Shown: positions 1 through 8,855 of the stretch, piece by piece
Numbering within the stretch: the stretch's first letter is position 1
Layout of the letters: every line of letters starts with the position of its first letter
Origin: Cyanidium caldarium
Lineage: Eukaryota; Rhodophyta; Bangiophyceae; Cyanidiales; Cyanidiaceae
Assembly (NCBI GenBank): GCA_026184775.1
Contig: JANCYW010000006.1
Location: 456,558-520,557, forward strand
Length of the DNA stretch: 64,000 nt
Reading direction: 5' to 3'
Notes under the pieces: generated by a model
Databases searched by the model: none
Seen by the model: only the letters and a program-made list of their open reading frames with translations
Told to the model about the DNA's origin: nothing
Program-made: the position numbers and the translations under genes

Positions 1-162
1 GCTGTCCAGCAACTGAATGATCGAGCGTGCACCGTCCGTGGAGCTGCGCACCACTGTCTCCGGATCGGCGATGAAGTGCGGTGTGGCCACGACGGCATCC
101 AGCGAGACGGCCGCTGAGGCAGACGCTCGAGGCGGCGACGTCGCCGCGGCATCCCTGAGCAT
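1..162 (-). CDS. 5' part of an unidentified gene, cut by the window edge
   Basis: An open frame on the minus strand begins at an ATG at 162 and stays open to base 1, giving the first 54 codons of a protein whose remainder lies outside the window. An in-frame stop at 190-192 means this ATG is the only possible start in the frame. The N-terminus is Ala/Ser/Pro-rich (begins MLRDAAATSPP) and then becomes more ordered around HFIADPETVVRSS. Codon use resembles the neighbouring genes. I do not recognise the family. The frame could also be chance in GC-rich DNA, but lack of stops plus a sensible amino acid composition favours a real gene. Confidence 0.45.
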   Translation of the reverse strand, partial: MLRDAAATSPPRASASAAVSLDAVVATPHFIADPETVVRSSTDGARSIIQLLDS

Positions 163-658
163 GGGCCCCACTGGCGCCGGTGGAGGTGTTCAAAGAGCGC
201 TCGCTTACCGACTACAGCTGCCGAATCGAACACAAGAGTCCGTGGGAGCCATACGCCCGTACAGGCACCGTCCGTGAAAGGGTAGTCGGCTGGGCGAACC
301 GGCGCCAACTGCAACCCGCAACGAACCACTCTCGCCGCGGTTTGCCACTCCGGCCGGGGCATGCGCTCGCGCGGTCGCCATCCGGGGCGCCGCGGGAGGC
401 GTATGCCCACCAGCGGAATGCCCGTAACGGCCACATAGGCGTCGGATAGTGTGCGTGGAAGTGGGGCGGCTCGATGGTAAAGTTGCACGCTGCCCAAGAC
501 CCGGACGCACATGATATTCCCGCCTCTGCACCCTCAGAGCGATGCTTTACAAACCCGAGCGTGTCCGCTGGACGACCGCCACGGCCGCGTCCGGTGGCGC
601 GCCAGGGCGCCGCCTCCACCGGCCTATCGGTGCGCCATGGCCACTGCCGCACCCATCC
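163..658. other. intergenic region, no recognised gene
   Basis: This stretch separates the start of the truncated leftmost gene from the stop of the SNF1 kinase. Short open frames on both strands have no recognisable motif and look like GC-driven chance frames. I saw no tRNA T-arm motif. A TTCCCGCC octamer sits at 517-524; in DNA this GC-rich such octamers are expected a few times per window by chance. Confidence 0.6.
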
Positions 659-2302
659 CTATTGAATGCGCGCCTCGCTCACCAGTGCGTGACAGGCGGC
701 CACGTACGAGAACACGTCACCCTCGATCATGGCGATATCCAGGACGAAATGGCTCTCGGTGCGGTACAACTGCAAGTTGAGCAGCACGGCGCCCGCCTGG
801 CCAGGCACCTGGGTGCCGTCGCCGGTCACCACGCGCACCTGATACGTGGAGGGCGCCTTGGCGCGCCACTTGAGCACCGATAGCGCGCGGAACACCTCCT
901 CCATAATGTTCTTCGGGTCGAGATAGTCGTTGCGCACGCCGACGTGAAATCGGCGCGGTGAGATCAACGACGCCGGCAGCGTGGGCAGTCCGCTGCTGGC
1001 GTTGTCGCCGTCGTCGGGCTCACCGCCATCGTCAGCGCCCGCCGGCGCCTGGCGCCCGTCATTCCCGAGGGCGTGCTGTGCGTGGCCGTCGTTCATCTCC
1101 TGGTCTTTCACGCGTTTCGATGTCGTCTCCCCGCCAACGGCATGCGCTCCGTGCAACGACGCCAGACCGGGTGCGGCCAGCAGCGCGCCCACATCCACCG
1201 GCTGTAGCATCGACGGATCCATGCGCGTCCGGCCGTCTTTCAGCTGCTCAAACACCACCGTACACGCGTTGCGCTTGCCGTGCTCCAGCATCCAGCGGAT
1301 CTCTTCGGTGGTGTGCCCGGTGATGCGCGCACACTCCGCCAGCAGCACCGGATTCACCGCCAGCGTGCGGTTGTATATCAGCGGCGGCGGCAATGCCAAG
1401 TACCGCGGCAGGTTCTTGACAAACCACGGATGCTTGCGAATCTCCGGTATGGTGACGCGCCGCAGCGGATCCACATCCAGCATGCGCGCGATGAGCTCTC
1501 GCGCGTCCCGTGACAGGTACGACGGCGTCTGATACTGACCGCTCTTGATGCGTCGAAACAGCGCCGCGATCGACTCGTCATCGAACGGCAGCGAACCGCA
1601 CAGCAGCGCATACAGGATGACGCCGCACGACCAGACGTCCACCTCGGGACCGGCGTACGGCTTGCCGCTGATCACCTCGGGCGCCGCGTAGTTGGGCGAG
1701 CCGCAGGACGTCTTGAGGAATTCTCCATCGCGCGACACGTTGGCCAGACCGAGATCGGCGATCTTGATGTTGTCTTCGTGGTCCAGCAGCAGATTCTCCG
1801 GTTTCAGGTCGCGGTGGATGATCATGTGTCGATGACAGTACTCCACACCGCCGATCAGTTGCTGGAAGTACCGCCGAGCGTCGTCCTCCGAGAGCCGCCC
1901 GTGCTCGACGATGTGATCGAACAGCTCGCCACGGCTGATGTACTCCATGACCACGTAGATGTCCGTGGGAGTCTCGATGACCTCGTACAGCTTGACCACG
2001 TGCTTGTGGTTGAGCAGGCGCAGGATGAGGATCTCGCGGTGCACCTTCTGGGTCATGTCCAGCATGCGAATCTTCTGCCGGTTCAGTATCTTCACGGCCA
2101 CCTCATGCTGGCTGTGCATATGCCGCCCGGCCTTCACCTTGCCGAAAGAGCCCACACCCAGCGTGCGCTCCAAAATGTACGGACCACTCTTCAGGGCCCC
2201 GGGCGGTATCATCGCGCTCGTCGGGTCACCCTCCGGCATGGCCATGCCTGCCGGGATCGGCTCGCTCATGCCGCTGCAGGTGCAGCACGTCGCAATTTGC
2301 AA
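659..2302 (-). CDS. SNF1: SNF1/AMPK alpha-type protein kinase
   Basis: Catalytic alpha subunit of the SNF1/AMPK/SnRK1 energy-sensing Ser/Thr kinase complex, expected in cytosol and nucleus. In the 547-residue frame the glycine loop is at 49-56 (LGVGSFGK), the ATP lysine at 71, HRDLKPEN at 163-170 and the activation loop LKTSCGSPNYAAPE near 196-209, with Thr198 as the expected phosphosite. The kinase is followed by a UBA-like segment (near 310-355) and a C-terminal alpha-type regulatory domain ending at the stop, so it is full length. The metal-binding DFG is DLG here (183-185). The first ATG is used; a second ATG at 2269 is equally plausible and both give an intact kinase. It is divergent from the carrier gene at 3182 across an ~880 bp gap. 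Confidence 0.93.
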   Translation of the reverse strand: MQIATCCTCSGMSEPIPAGMAMPEGDPTSAMIPPGALKSGPYILERTLGVGSFGKVKAGRHMHSQHEVAVKILNRQKIRMLDMTQKVHREILILRLLNHKHVVKLYEVIETPTDIYVVMEYISRGELFDHIVEHGRLSEDDARRYFQQLIGGVEYCHRHMIIHRDLKPENLLLDHEDNIKIADLGLANVSRDGEFLKTSCGSPNYAAPEVISGKPYAGPEVDVWSCGVILYALLCGSLPFDDESIAALFRRIKSGQYQTPSYLSRDARELIARMLDVDPLRRVTIPEIRKHPWFVKNLPRYLALPPPLIYNRTLAVNPVLLAECARITGHTTEEIRWMLEHGKRNACTVVFEQLKDGRTRMDPSMLQPVDVGALLAAPGLASLHGAHAVGGETTSKRVKDQEMNDGHAQHALGNDGRQAPAGADDGGEPDDGDNASSGLPTLPASLISPRRFHVGVRNDYLDPKNIMEEVFRALSVLKWRAKAPSTYQVRVVTGDGTQVPGQAGAVLLNLQLYRTESHFVLDIAMIEGDVFSYVAACHALVSEARIQ

Positions 2303-3181
2303 CGACGGGGCGGCAACGGTCGGTGCAGCTTGTCGGGCGACGAGGCCGCCGCCGGCCGCTCGCTGCAGCGCGCTGTGAGCGACTCTCGAACGGTGCGCAC
2401 CTTCTCTCCGCCGACCCGGAAGACGCTGCCTACTGCCTCACGCACCCGCCCTGGATACAACTCGGTGGTGTCTTCCACGCACTGCCCTGCTGTCGCGCAT
2501 GCTCACCAGCGCTCGCGCCCGTCAACGCCTCCAACGCACTTTCCGATCGCCGCCCTACCGACTCGACTGTGGCCGATGAGCGTTGCTCGGGACGAGGACG
2601 CACAAGGCGTCGTGAGGGCAGAGGAACGCAGGAGTGGGGAAGAGGCGAGGAGGAGGAGCGAGGATTATGTGTCCGCGACTGTCGGAGAGGATGTGATTCA
2701 GTGGGAGGGGTTGATGGATCGAACAGGAGACGAATGCAAAGGGGGTAGGTGTGCGCCGCATCTCTGGCCGACGGGGATGCTCTGCGGCAGCCTGCGCGTG
2801 AAGGGGCAGTCCTTGCGGAGAGCGGATGCTTTTGTCGTGGTCTGGAACAGAACTTCTACGGTAGCACCATTTCGTCGCGGTTATACGACTCGGAAAGGCG
2901 CAGGACAGCGGGTGACGCAGCCGGAGGCGCTGGCAGGGAGGCGACTTGAGACGGCCGGACGCTGGGCCCGTCGCCAGCTTGTGACCGCGAGTGGCGCCCA
3001 ACTGGCCACCGCGTCGTCCCTGCGGACAACCAGCCACACACCCAATGGGTCTTTGGGAGTGAATTCTCCTGCTGGTCGCGCCCGCAATCTGCCCGACGCC
3101 ACCTGGTCGACTGAAGTGGAGGCGCCAGCCGCCGCCGAGACGCCCTCAACGGCACGATACCGTATTCGGGTGTTGCGTGGC
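2303..3181. other. divergent intergenic region between SNF1 kinase and the PILS-type carrier
   Basis: About 880 bp with no recognised gene. The plus strand is open through much of this stretch in the frame of the downstream carrier, but the translation is low in hydrophobic residues, rich in Arg/Ser, and runs antisense into the kinase, so I treat it as noncoding. A purine-rich (GA) segment lies near 2611-2670. It probably carries both promoters. Confidence 0.6.
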
Positions 3182-4585
3182 ATGTCGAGTACCGCGTCAC
3201 CGATGCGTATCGTGGAGCAGCTAGTGCCGGCGCCGTTACAACACGTTCGGGCCGATGTGGTGTCCGCTTCGGTGCAGGCGGTGTTGCAACTGTTGATCTT
3301 CCTGGGCCTGGGCGGCTGGCTGAACCGCATATCCATTTTGGACATTCCCACCATCCAGAGTCTGTCGCGGGCAGTGTTCTACATATTCCTGCCGGCGCTC
3401 TCGTTTGTGAGCGTGGCACAAGAGCTGAGCCGTCGGTCGCTGCTGGACGTGCTGTCGCTGCCGCTGATGGCCGCTGCCCAGATCGGTGTGGGCCTCGCGC
3501 TGGGCGCCGCGTTCGGGCCTTTCTTTCGGGTGCCACCGGAGCGGCGCGGCCTGCTGCGTACCGCGTGCGGCTTTGGCAACTCGGCGACGTTGCCGACGCT
3601 GTTTCTGACGGCGGTGTTCGCCGACAGACCAGGTCACTTGAGTCAGAGCCTCGGTTATATGGCGCTGTTCTGCTTGTCGTGGTCGCCGCTGTTTTGGACT
3701 TATCTGATGGATAACGTCGGCCATGCGGCGCCGTCCAGTAAGCGTCAGGCCGCACCGGCGACGTCCACGAACGACGCGGCGATGCCGTCGTGGACCGCCC
3801 TGTGGGCAGAGCGCCGCCCGCTGGCGGAGACCGTGGTGCTGGCGGGCATCTATTTGGCGCACCGGGCGCAGGCTGCAGCCATCGTGGTGGCCGAGGCGCT
3901 GACGACGCCGCCGGCGATGGCATCGCTGGTGGGCGTGGCGATAGGTTCGGTGCGGCCGCTGGCTCGATTGCTGTTCAGCGAGTCGTTCCTGCTCTCGCGG
4001 AGTGCGGTGGCGGTGCTGCGGACGCTGGCGGGTGCCAATGTCGCCTGCGCGATGCTGGTGCTGACGGCGTCGTTAGCCATTCGGCCGCGTGGCCGTCCCA
4101 AGGGCAGCAGCTCGTCACGATACGCCAAGAGGAGCATGGCCGGCGAGGGCACACTCCTCACCGCCACCGCGGCGAACAGCCCCACAACGATGACGACGAC
4201 GGCGGCGGCGGCGAATGTCCCACGCACTGCCCATGGCCTAGCGTTCCGGTTGCGGGCGCTGTGGGACGCGCTGGACGGGCGTCTGCTGATGCCCATTATG
4301 TTGACGCGGTTCCTGCTGTTGCCACTGGTGTCGTTGCTGGTGTTACTGCCGCTGGCCGAGGCGAGCGGTCTCATGCCGGCGTTGGCCACCGACAAGCTGT
4401 TGCGGTTTGTGATCCTGCTGGAGGGTTGCATGCCGCCGGCGCAGAACATCGTGGTGGGCTTGCAGCTGCGCGGCGATGCCGACCTGGCTGCCAAGACCGG
4501 CCGCCTGCTGCTGGCGATCTACTTGCTCGGGCTCGTGCCGGTGACGCTTTTATTGACGGTGTTCTTGTCGTTGCTCGGTCTGTGA
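3182..4585 (+). CDS. auxin efflux carrier-family (PIN/PILS-like) membrane transporter
   Basis: A 467-residue multi-pass membrane protein of the membrane-transport family that includes plant PIN and PILS carriers and yeast Ecm3-type proteins. The layout is typical: an N-terminal bundle of about five hydrophobic segments (residues ~20-180), a central stretch with a hydrophilic, Thr/Ala/Ser-rich loop, and a C-terminal hydrophobic bundle. The C-terminal half contains the segment EGCMPPAQN, resembling the conserved proline crossover of the family. The moderate loop favours a PILS-like protein, probably in the endoplasmic reticulum. The substrate cannot be read from sequence. The ATG at 3182 is chosen because everything upstream in frame lacks membrane character; 3203 is the next possible start. 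Confidence 0.82.
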   Translation: MSSTASPMRIVEQLVPAPLQHVRADVVSASVQAVLQLLIFLGLGGWLNRISILDIPTIQSLSRAVFYIFLPALSFVSVAQELSRRSLLDVLSLPLMAAAQIGVGLALGAAFGPFFRVPPERRGLLRTACGFGNSATLPTLFLTAVFADRPGHLSQSLGYMALFCLSWSPLFWTYLMDNVGHAAPSSKRQAAPATSTNDAAMPSWTALWAERRPLAETVVLAGIYLAHRAQAAAIVVAEALTTPPAMASLVGVAIGSVRPLARLLFSESFLLSRSAVAVLRTLAGANVACAMLVLTASLAIRPRGRPKGSSSSRYAKRSMAGEGTLLTATAANSPTTMTTTAAAANVPRTAHGLAFRLRALWDALDGRLLMPIMLTRFLLLPLVSLLVLLPLAEASGLMPALATDKLLRFVILLEGCMPPAQNIVVGLQLRGDADLAAKTGRLLLAIYLLGLVPVTLLLTVFLSLLGL

Positions 4586-4734
4586 AGGTGACGTTCGCTT
4601 GTCGCGGGGAACGCGTATGGATGCTCCGGTGCGGACGAGAGCCGCAAACCGCTTCTGTACCCGATGTATCGCTCTGTGAGGACACGCCGAGCTGTGGCAC
4701 TTGATTCGTTAGAGGCGCTTCTTTCATCCTCGCG

Positions 4735-5909
4735 CTATCCTCTGGTGCGTTGGTCCAACTTGCGCTCCAGCGTTTGCAACTCCTCGACGGTGTTGACGCC
4801 CTCCAGCTTGTACTGCTCATCGGCGGGTATCTGCCAGCCCTGCACGACCCGTCCCGCGGACACCATATGCTTCACAAAGTCGGTGGCGTAGTATTCGTAG
4901 CTGCCGCTGCTCACCGGGCTGGCGCGCGCCTGTCCCAGCGCCCGCCAGTAGGGCTGAGCGCGCGCCACCACAATACCCGAGTTATACTCGTCGATGGCAT
5001 CGAGACGGTGGCGTCGCGGATCGTCCGCCGGCAGTCGGTCGATCTGCCTCTTCTCCACAATATCGACGACCGGGCCGGATGCCGACGCAGCGCCACCATC
5101 GGCATCGCCACGCACGATGCGGCCGTAATGGGCGGCGCCGGGCGATTGGGCCACCCGCCGGCTGCCGGTGAGGATCAGCGCGCCGTATCGGTCGCGGCCG
5201 TATCGGCGCTCGTTATCGCGGTGCGCTGCCAGCAGTTGCTGCAGCAGCGATGCGTCTACCCCCGGATTGTCCGCGTAAAGCACCACCAGGTGTCCGTCGT
5301 AGTCGGGCGGCAGCGCGTCTCTGGCCAGGTAGATCGCGTGGCCGGTACCCATCTGTCCAACGCGACCGACCGCTCGGGGTGCGTGTGGGTTAGTGATCTG
5401 CCTCGGTTCGGCACAGCGCGTCCTGGTCGTTGTCGTCGTCGTCGTCGTCGCAGCATCAGTGTCTGCGATGTCGCTCACGCGGCGGACGCCGTCCGCCCTC
5501 GGTTAATACGTGCGACACATTACGGACGTCATCATCTGTATACTACGTCGCCGACTCATCTCTTTCGACCGACCACTCTTACCGGTTGCTCCTGGTGCAC
5601 ATAAGGGTATGCGTGCGGGCTCAGCGTCTGCACGACGCGCTCCCACTGCCAGCCGACCACCAGCACGGCAGGCACTCGAGCGCCCTGCAGCGCCTCCAGC
5701 GGGTATTGCACCAGCGGCTTGCCGCGCAGCTGGTGCAACACTTTGGGCGTGGCAGTGTCGCCGAAACGGGAGCCACGCCCAGCCGCCAGCACGATGCCAC
5801 ACACCGCGTCGCTGTCGGCTGCGTCGATGGCGAGCGACGTGCGGTTTTCCGCCCGTGCCGGTGTCTGAACAAACTGGTGCAGCGGCACCTGCGTCAGATC
5901 AGCGTTCAT
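4735..5909 (-). CDS. GlmU-like sugar-1-phosphate nucleotidyltransferase, two exons
   Basis: Two minus-strand frames form one nucleotidyltransferase when joined: exon 1 at 5909-5583 (109 codons) and exon 2 at 5352-4735 (205 codons plus stop), giving 314 residues. Exon 1 has the nucleotide-binding motif LAAGRGSRFG followed by the conserved lysine in TPKVL and the GKPLVQYPLEAL segment. Exon 2 opens with MGTGHAI, which corresponds to the QxGTGHA block of GlmU N-terminal domains, then YADNPG and YNSGIV. These blocks are in the correct order and spacing only after removing 5353-5582. There is no left-handed beta-helix acetyltransferase domain, so this is a uridylyltransferase-like single domain. 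The substrate is unknown; N-acetylglucosamine-1-phosphate is possible. The family is best known from bacteria, so transfer followed by intron gain is possible but unproven. Confidence 0.8.
5353..5582 (-). other. spliceosomal intron (230 nt) in the nucleotidyltransferase gene
   Basis: On the minus strand the intron starts with GTAAGA at 5582 and ends with CAG at 5353. A branch-site match ACTAAC lies at 5394-5389, about 36 nt before the 3' splice site. Removal is in phase 0 between a CCG codon and an ATG codon and reconnects the two halves of a conserved nucleotidyltransferase fold. The intron contains stops in the exon 1 frame soon after the splice site. Confidence 0.85.
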
Positions 5910-6312
5910 GAGGGTTAATGGGAGAGGTCGTGCACGATCTGCATCGTGATCGTGCGAGTGAGGCTGTGGGAGCGATGCGGGAAGCGATCAGGTGCGCAAC
6001 GTTCAACGGTGGGAATCGCCACGGTCGGATACGTTTCGAGCGAGGATGCATCCTCCCAGTCGGTCAGGCGGAGCTGGCAAAAAGCGAAGATACGTCTGGG
6101 GCACAGAGAAACGCCTGTCGGCCTCCGAGGCACCGGCGGCAGCGAGTGTGGCGGCTTTACTTGGGATGTGGGAGGCGCAAACGGGCCGTACTTTGGGGAG
6201 GTAGCACTGGACCACCACACGCCATGCTCCGGCCCCGGATAACCTAGACGCCTTCATTCACCGAATATACCGCCCTCTCTGGTTGCCCACTTCCCGCACG
6301 TGCCCGACCCGT
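5910..6312. other. intergenic region with a short perfect inverted repeat
   Basis: About 400 bp between the nucleotidyltransferase start and the SPC12 stop. GCACGATC at 5932-5939 is repeated inverted as GATCGTGC at 5948-5955 with an 8-nt spacer, about 25 bp upstream of the nucleotidyltransferase ATG. It could be a dimeric factor site or chance. Nothing else is recognised. Confidence 0.5.
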
Positions 6313-6639
6313 CTAGTCGGTTTTGAGTGCCGGATCGAGTCGGATCTCCGCGGCAACCGCCTCAAGCTTTTCAGCAGCAACTCGCTGGCACGGTTGCCAC
6401 GGCAGCGCTTGTCGGTTGTACATGGGCCAGTCGGGCACGCACAGCAACAGTCCAGCGGCGGCGCTGGCCATATACCACCGGAGCACCTGCCGCACGTCGT
6501 CGCTGCTCGCGGCGCGCCACACGCCCAACGTTATGCCCAGCAGCAGGCAGAGGACGAACAGCACCTCCGACAGTCGTTGGCCGCGAGGATCCATATCGAG
6601 GAAATCAGGGCGCAGCGGAGTTGTGGGAGCGGGCGTCAA
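6313..6639 (-). CDS. SPC1: signal peptidase complex subunit 1 (SPC12)
   Basis: A 108-residue two-span protein of the endoplasmic reticulum signal peptidase complex, which supports cleavage of signal peptides. The hallmark segment MDPRGQRLSE precedes transmembrane helix 1 (residues ~25-42), a short lumenal turn follows, and helix 2 (~56-70) ends in the family motif PDWPMYNRQALPWQP. Length is close to the usual ~100 residues. The first 15 residues before MDPRG could be extra; an internal start at Met16 is possible. The short C-terminal tail is charged. Signal peptide peptidase, encoded 13 kb away, acts in the same compartment on the products of signal peptidase. Confidence 0.85.
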   Translation of the reverse strand: MTPAPTTPLRPDFLDMDPRGQRLSEVLFVLCLLLGITLGVWRAASSDDVRQVLRWYMASAAAGLLLCVPDWPMYNRQALPWQPCQRVAAEKLEAVAAEIRLDPALKTD

Positions 6640-6930
6640 ACCGAAAGCGGGCGGAAGGCGATTCGTGGGCGCGGCCAGGCGCGACGTCGCGTTTCGCCCC
6701 CGCGCGAAACCTCGGTGGTGCGAGCAGGTGAGGTTGCTTGTGTGGATGAGGTGGAAGGAGGCGAGACGAGTCCGCGCACTTCAGTTGACCGAAAACCGAT
6801 GGATTGCGATGTCGGTGGAGGACACCGTTCCGTCAGACGCCTCAACCATCAACAGCACGTTCGCTTCCGTTTTCCAGGTGTTTTACATCCGGTGCGCACC
6901 CAACACGCACCTCCCAAACCCGCCTCCTGC

Positions 6931-8625
6931 CTAGAGCTCTATACTGCGCTCCCTCTGGCCGAGTCTCCTCTTCTGTTCCCCTTCCGGTGGGGAGATGCGA
7001 AAGGCGCGGATGCGCAGGTAGGCACAGATTTCGTCGATCAAACCGAGCACACGGCGTGCGTTGGCCACCAGCACCGACACAAACGCGGCGTGCACGACCA
7101 GCGTCTCGTTCACCGGTGCGCCCAGCAGGGCGTTGAGAAAGCCGAGCGCCAGCGGCGCCAGCGCCGGGAACGCGCTGCCAAATGTGGCACAGGTCAGGTG
7201 TGCCAGAATGAGGCGGCTGACGATGTAGAAGAAGGTCAGGCCGCATAGCCAGAAAAAGGTGATGCCGTGCCGCAGCAGCACCTCGGGCGAGGCCAGCGGC
7301 CAGCCCAGCATGGCCACCGCCATCACGTAGAACGGCATGGAGTACTCGATGGATTTGCGGAAGGCGTGTCGTCGGCGTGCCACCAGGTGATGATGTCGCG
7401 GCCGGCGGCCGTGTTGCACGATATCGGCGATGTTGATCGCCACCGTCGGAATCACCACCACCACCGAAACCAACACCAACAGCCGATTCACCGGTAGCGC
7501 CAGCGCCCGGCCGGTGAGCAGACGCTCTCGATACGGTGCACAGGCCGGCGACTGCAGGGCGACGTCCAAAAACCCGCCGCCACCCAGAACGCGCACCAGC
7601 CACTGCGGCAGACGCCAGGAGGTGCGCGTCGAGGACGCCGGCGCCAACGGGATCACCAGCAGGCGCGTCCAGAAACGCGTGCCGAATACCGCGGTCGCCA
7701 GCTGCATCAGCTGCATCACCAGCAGGCCCTCGTTGGGACCGTTGATCTCTCGCAGCACCAGCGAGCCGGTGAAATACTCCTCGAGGGTGGCCATGAAAAA
7801 CGGGAACATGCCCATGAACAACAGGATGAACGCCGCCCAAAACGTGGCGCCCACCTGACACACTGCCAGCAGCGTCAAACCGGTCATGGTGGTGTTCAGC
7901 GCATCGCATCCGTGATCGAAGAGGTGGCCCAGCGGCGACGATGAGCCGGTGCGCCGCGCCTGCCGCCCGTCCAGGTTGTCCAGCACCTGATACAGCGCCA
8001 GCGCCAGCGCCGCGAAAGCGTACAGGAGACGTGCAGTGAGCGTGTCCTGACACTTGGCCGCCACCCCGAACAGCAACTGCTTCGCAGGCACGTCCGCATC
8101 GACACCCCATGCGGTGCGAGCGCCGCCCAGCGCGGCGCGCGCGTTGCCGCGCCATCCCGCCAGGTTGGCGATGCCGCGCCACCCGTCGCCGCAGGCGACA
8201 TTCATCACCGCCACGTGACTCAGCAACACCAAACCGAGCCCGATCAGCGTAATGGCGTTGGGCGCCAACCACATAGGCAGCACGTTCACCAGACGCGCAT
8301 ACACCGGACTCAACACGTACCGATACGTGAGGCTCAAGTCACTGCCGGAATTCTGGTAGTGCGCCAGCCGCCGCAGCTCCTCCTCGCTCAGGTAGCGCTT
8401 TCGCAGGCGTTCCACGCTTTGCTTGGCGCGCGCCACCAGTTGCTGCCGTTTCCGGGCCAGGTGCCGTTCGCCGTCGACGCCGTTCCCTGTGCGGCGCTCA
8501 CGGCGCGGTCGTCCCGGCGAGCCGTGCCCATTGCAGACTTCCGCGCGGACCATCTCGTCAACACCGCCACCTCTTCGAGACCCACCCGCCCCACTCGCGC
8601 ACCGAGAAGAGACAAGACGCGTCAC
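6931..8625 (-). CDS. ethanolamine/choline phosphotransferase (CDP-alcohol phosphatidyltransferase family)
   Basis: An integral membrane enzyme of the endoplasmic reticulum or Golgi that transfers phosphoethanolamine or phosphocholine from the CDP-alcohol to diacylglycerol in the Kennedy pathway. The catalytic signature DG-x2-AR-x8-G-x3-D-x3-D is complete at residues ~219-241 of the 564-residue frame. Around nine further hydrophobic segments follow, matching the EPT1/CPT1 class. A Gly/Ala/Arg-rich stretch (~145-195) separates the first helix from the catalytic segment and looks like an insertion relative to the usual spacing. The N-terminal ~50 residues are low complexity, so a start at the ATG at 8553 is as likely as 8625. 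Sequence does not decide between ethanolamine and choline. Confidence 0.88.
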   Translation of the reverse strand: MTRLVSSRCASGAGGSRRGGGVDEMVRAEVCNGHGSPGRPRRERRTGNGVDGERHLARKRQQLVARAKQSVERLRKRYLSEEELRRLAHYQNSGSDLSLTYRYVLSPVYARLVNVLPMWLAPNAITLIGLGLVLLSHVAVMNVACGDGWRGIANLAGWRGNARAALGGARTAWGVDADVPAKQLLFGVAAKCQDTLTARLLYAFAALALALYQVLDNLDGRQARRTGSSSPLGHLFDHGCDALNTTMTGLTLLAVCQVGATFWAAFILLFMGMFPFFMATLEEYFTGSLVLREINGPNEGLLVMQLMQLATAVFGTRFWTRLLVIPLAPASSTRTSWRLPQWLVRVLGGGGFLDVALQSPACAPYRERLLTGRALALPVNRLLVLVSVVVVIPTVAINIADIVQHGRRPRHHHLVARRRHAFRKSIEYSMPFYVMAVAMLGWPLASPEVLLRHGITFFWLCGLTFFYIVSRLILAHLTCATFGSAFPALAPLALGFLNALLGAPVNETLVVHAAFVSVLVANARRVLGLIDEICAYLRIRAFRISPPEGEQKRRLGQRERSIEL

Positions 8626-8855
8626 CGTGCAACCGGTGGATTCACTTCACCCCGCACACCCGGCGCCCGAATCGATGCATCCACACCCGTCCCGACGTGC
8701 CGCGTCGAGTGCCCGGCCGAAGCGCTCGACGGGTCGGCGCCGCACGCAGACCGGACGGTTCCGCTGCTGCGGGTCACCGCTGGGGGGCGGTTTTGCAAAG
8801 GTGCTCGGTTTTTGCAGGGTCAAGCGGAGTGGGAGGGGGAGGCAGCGGTCCCGGT

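Noticed and set aside
1778-3181. Plus-strand open frame upstream of the PILS-type carrier, joined in frame to it
   Set aside because: It runs antisense through the SNF1 kinase and has no membrane or domain character; the carrier needs only the part from 3182.
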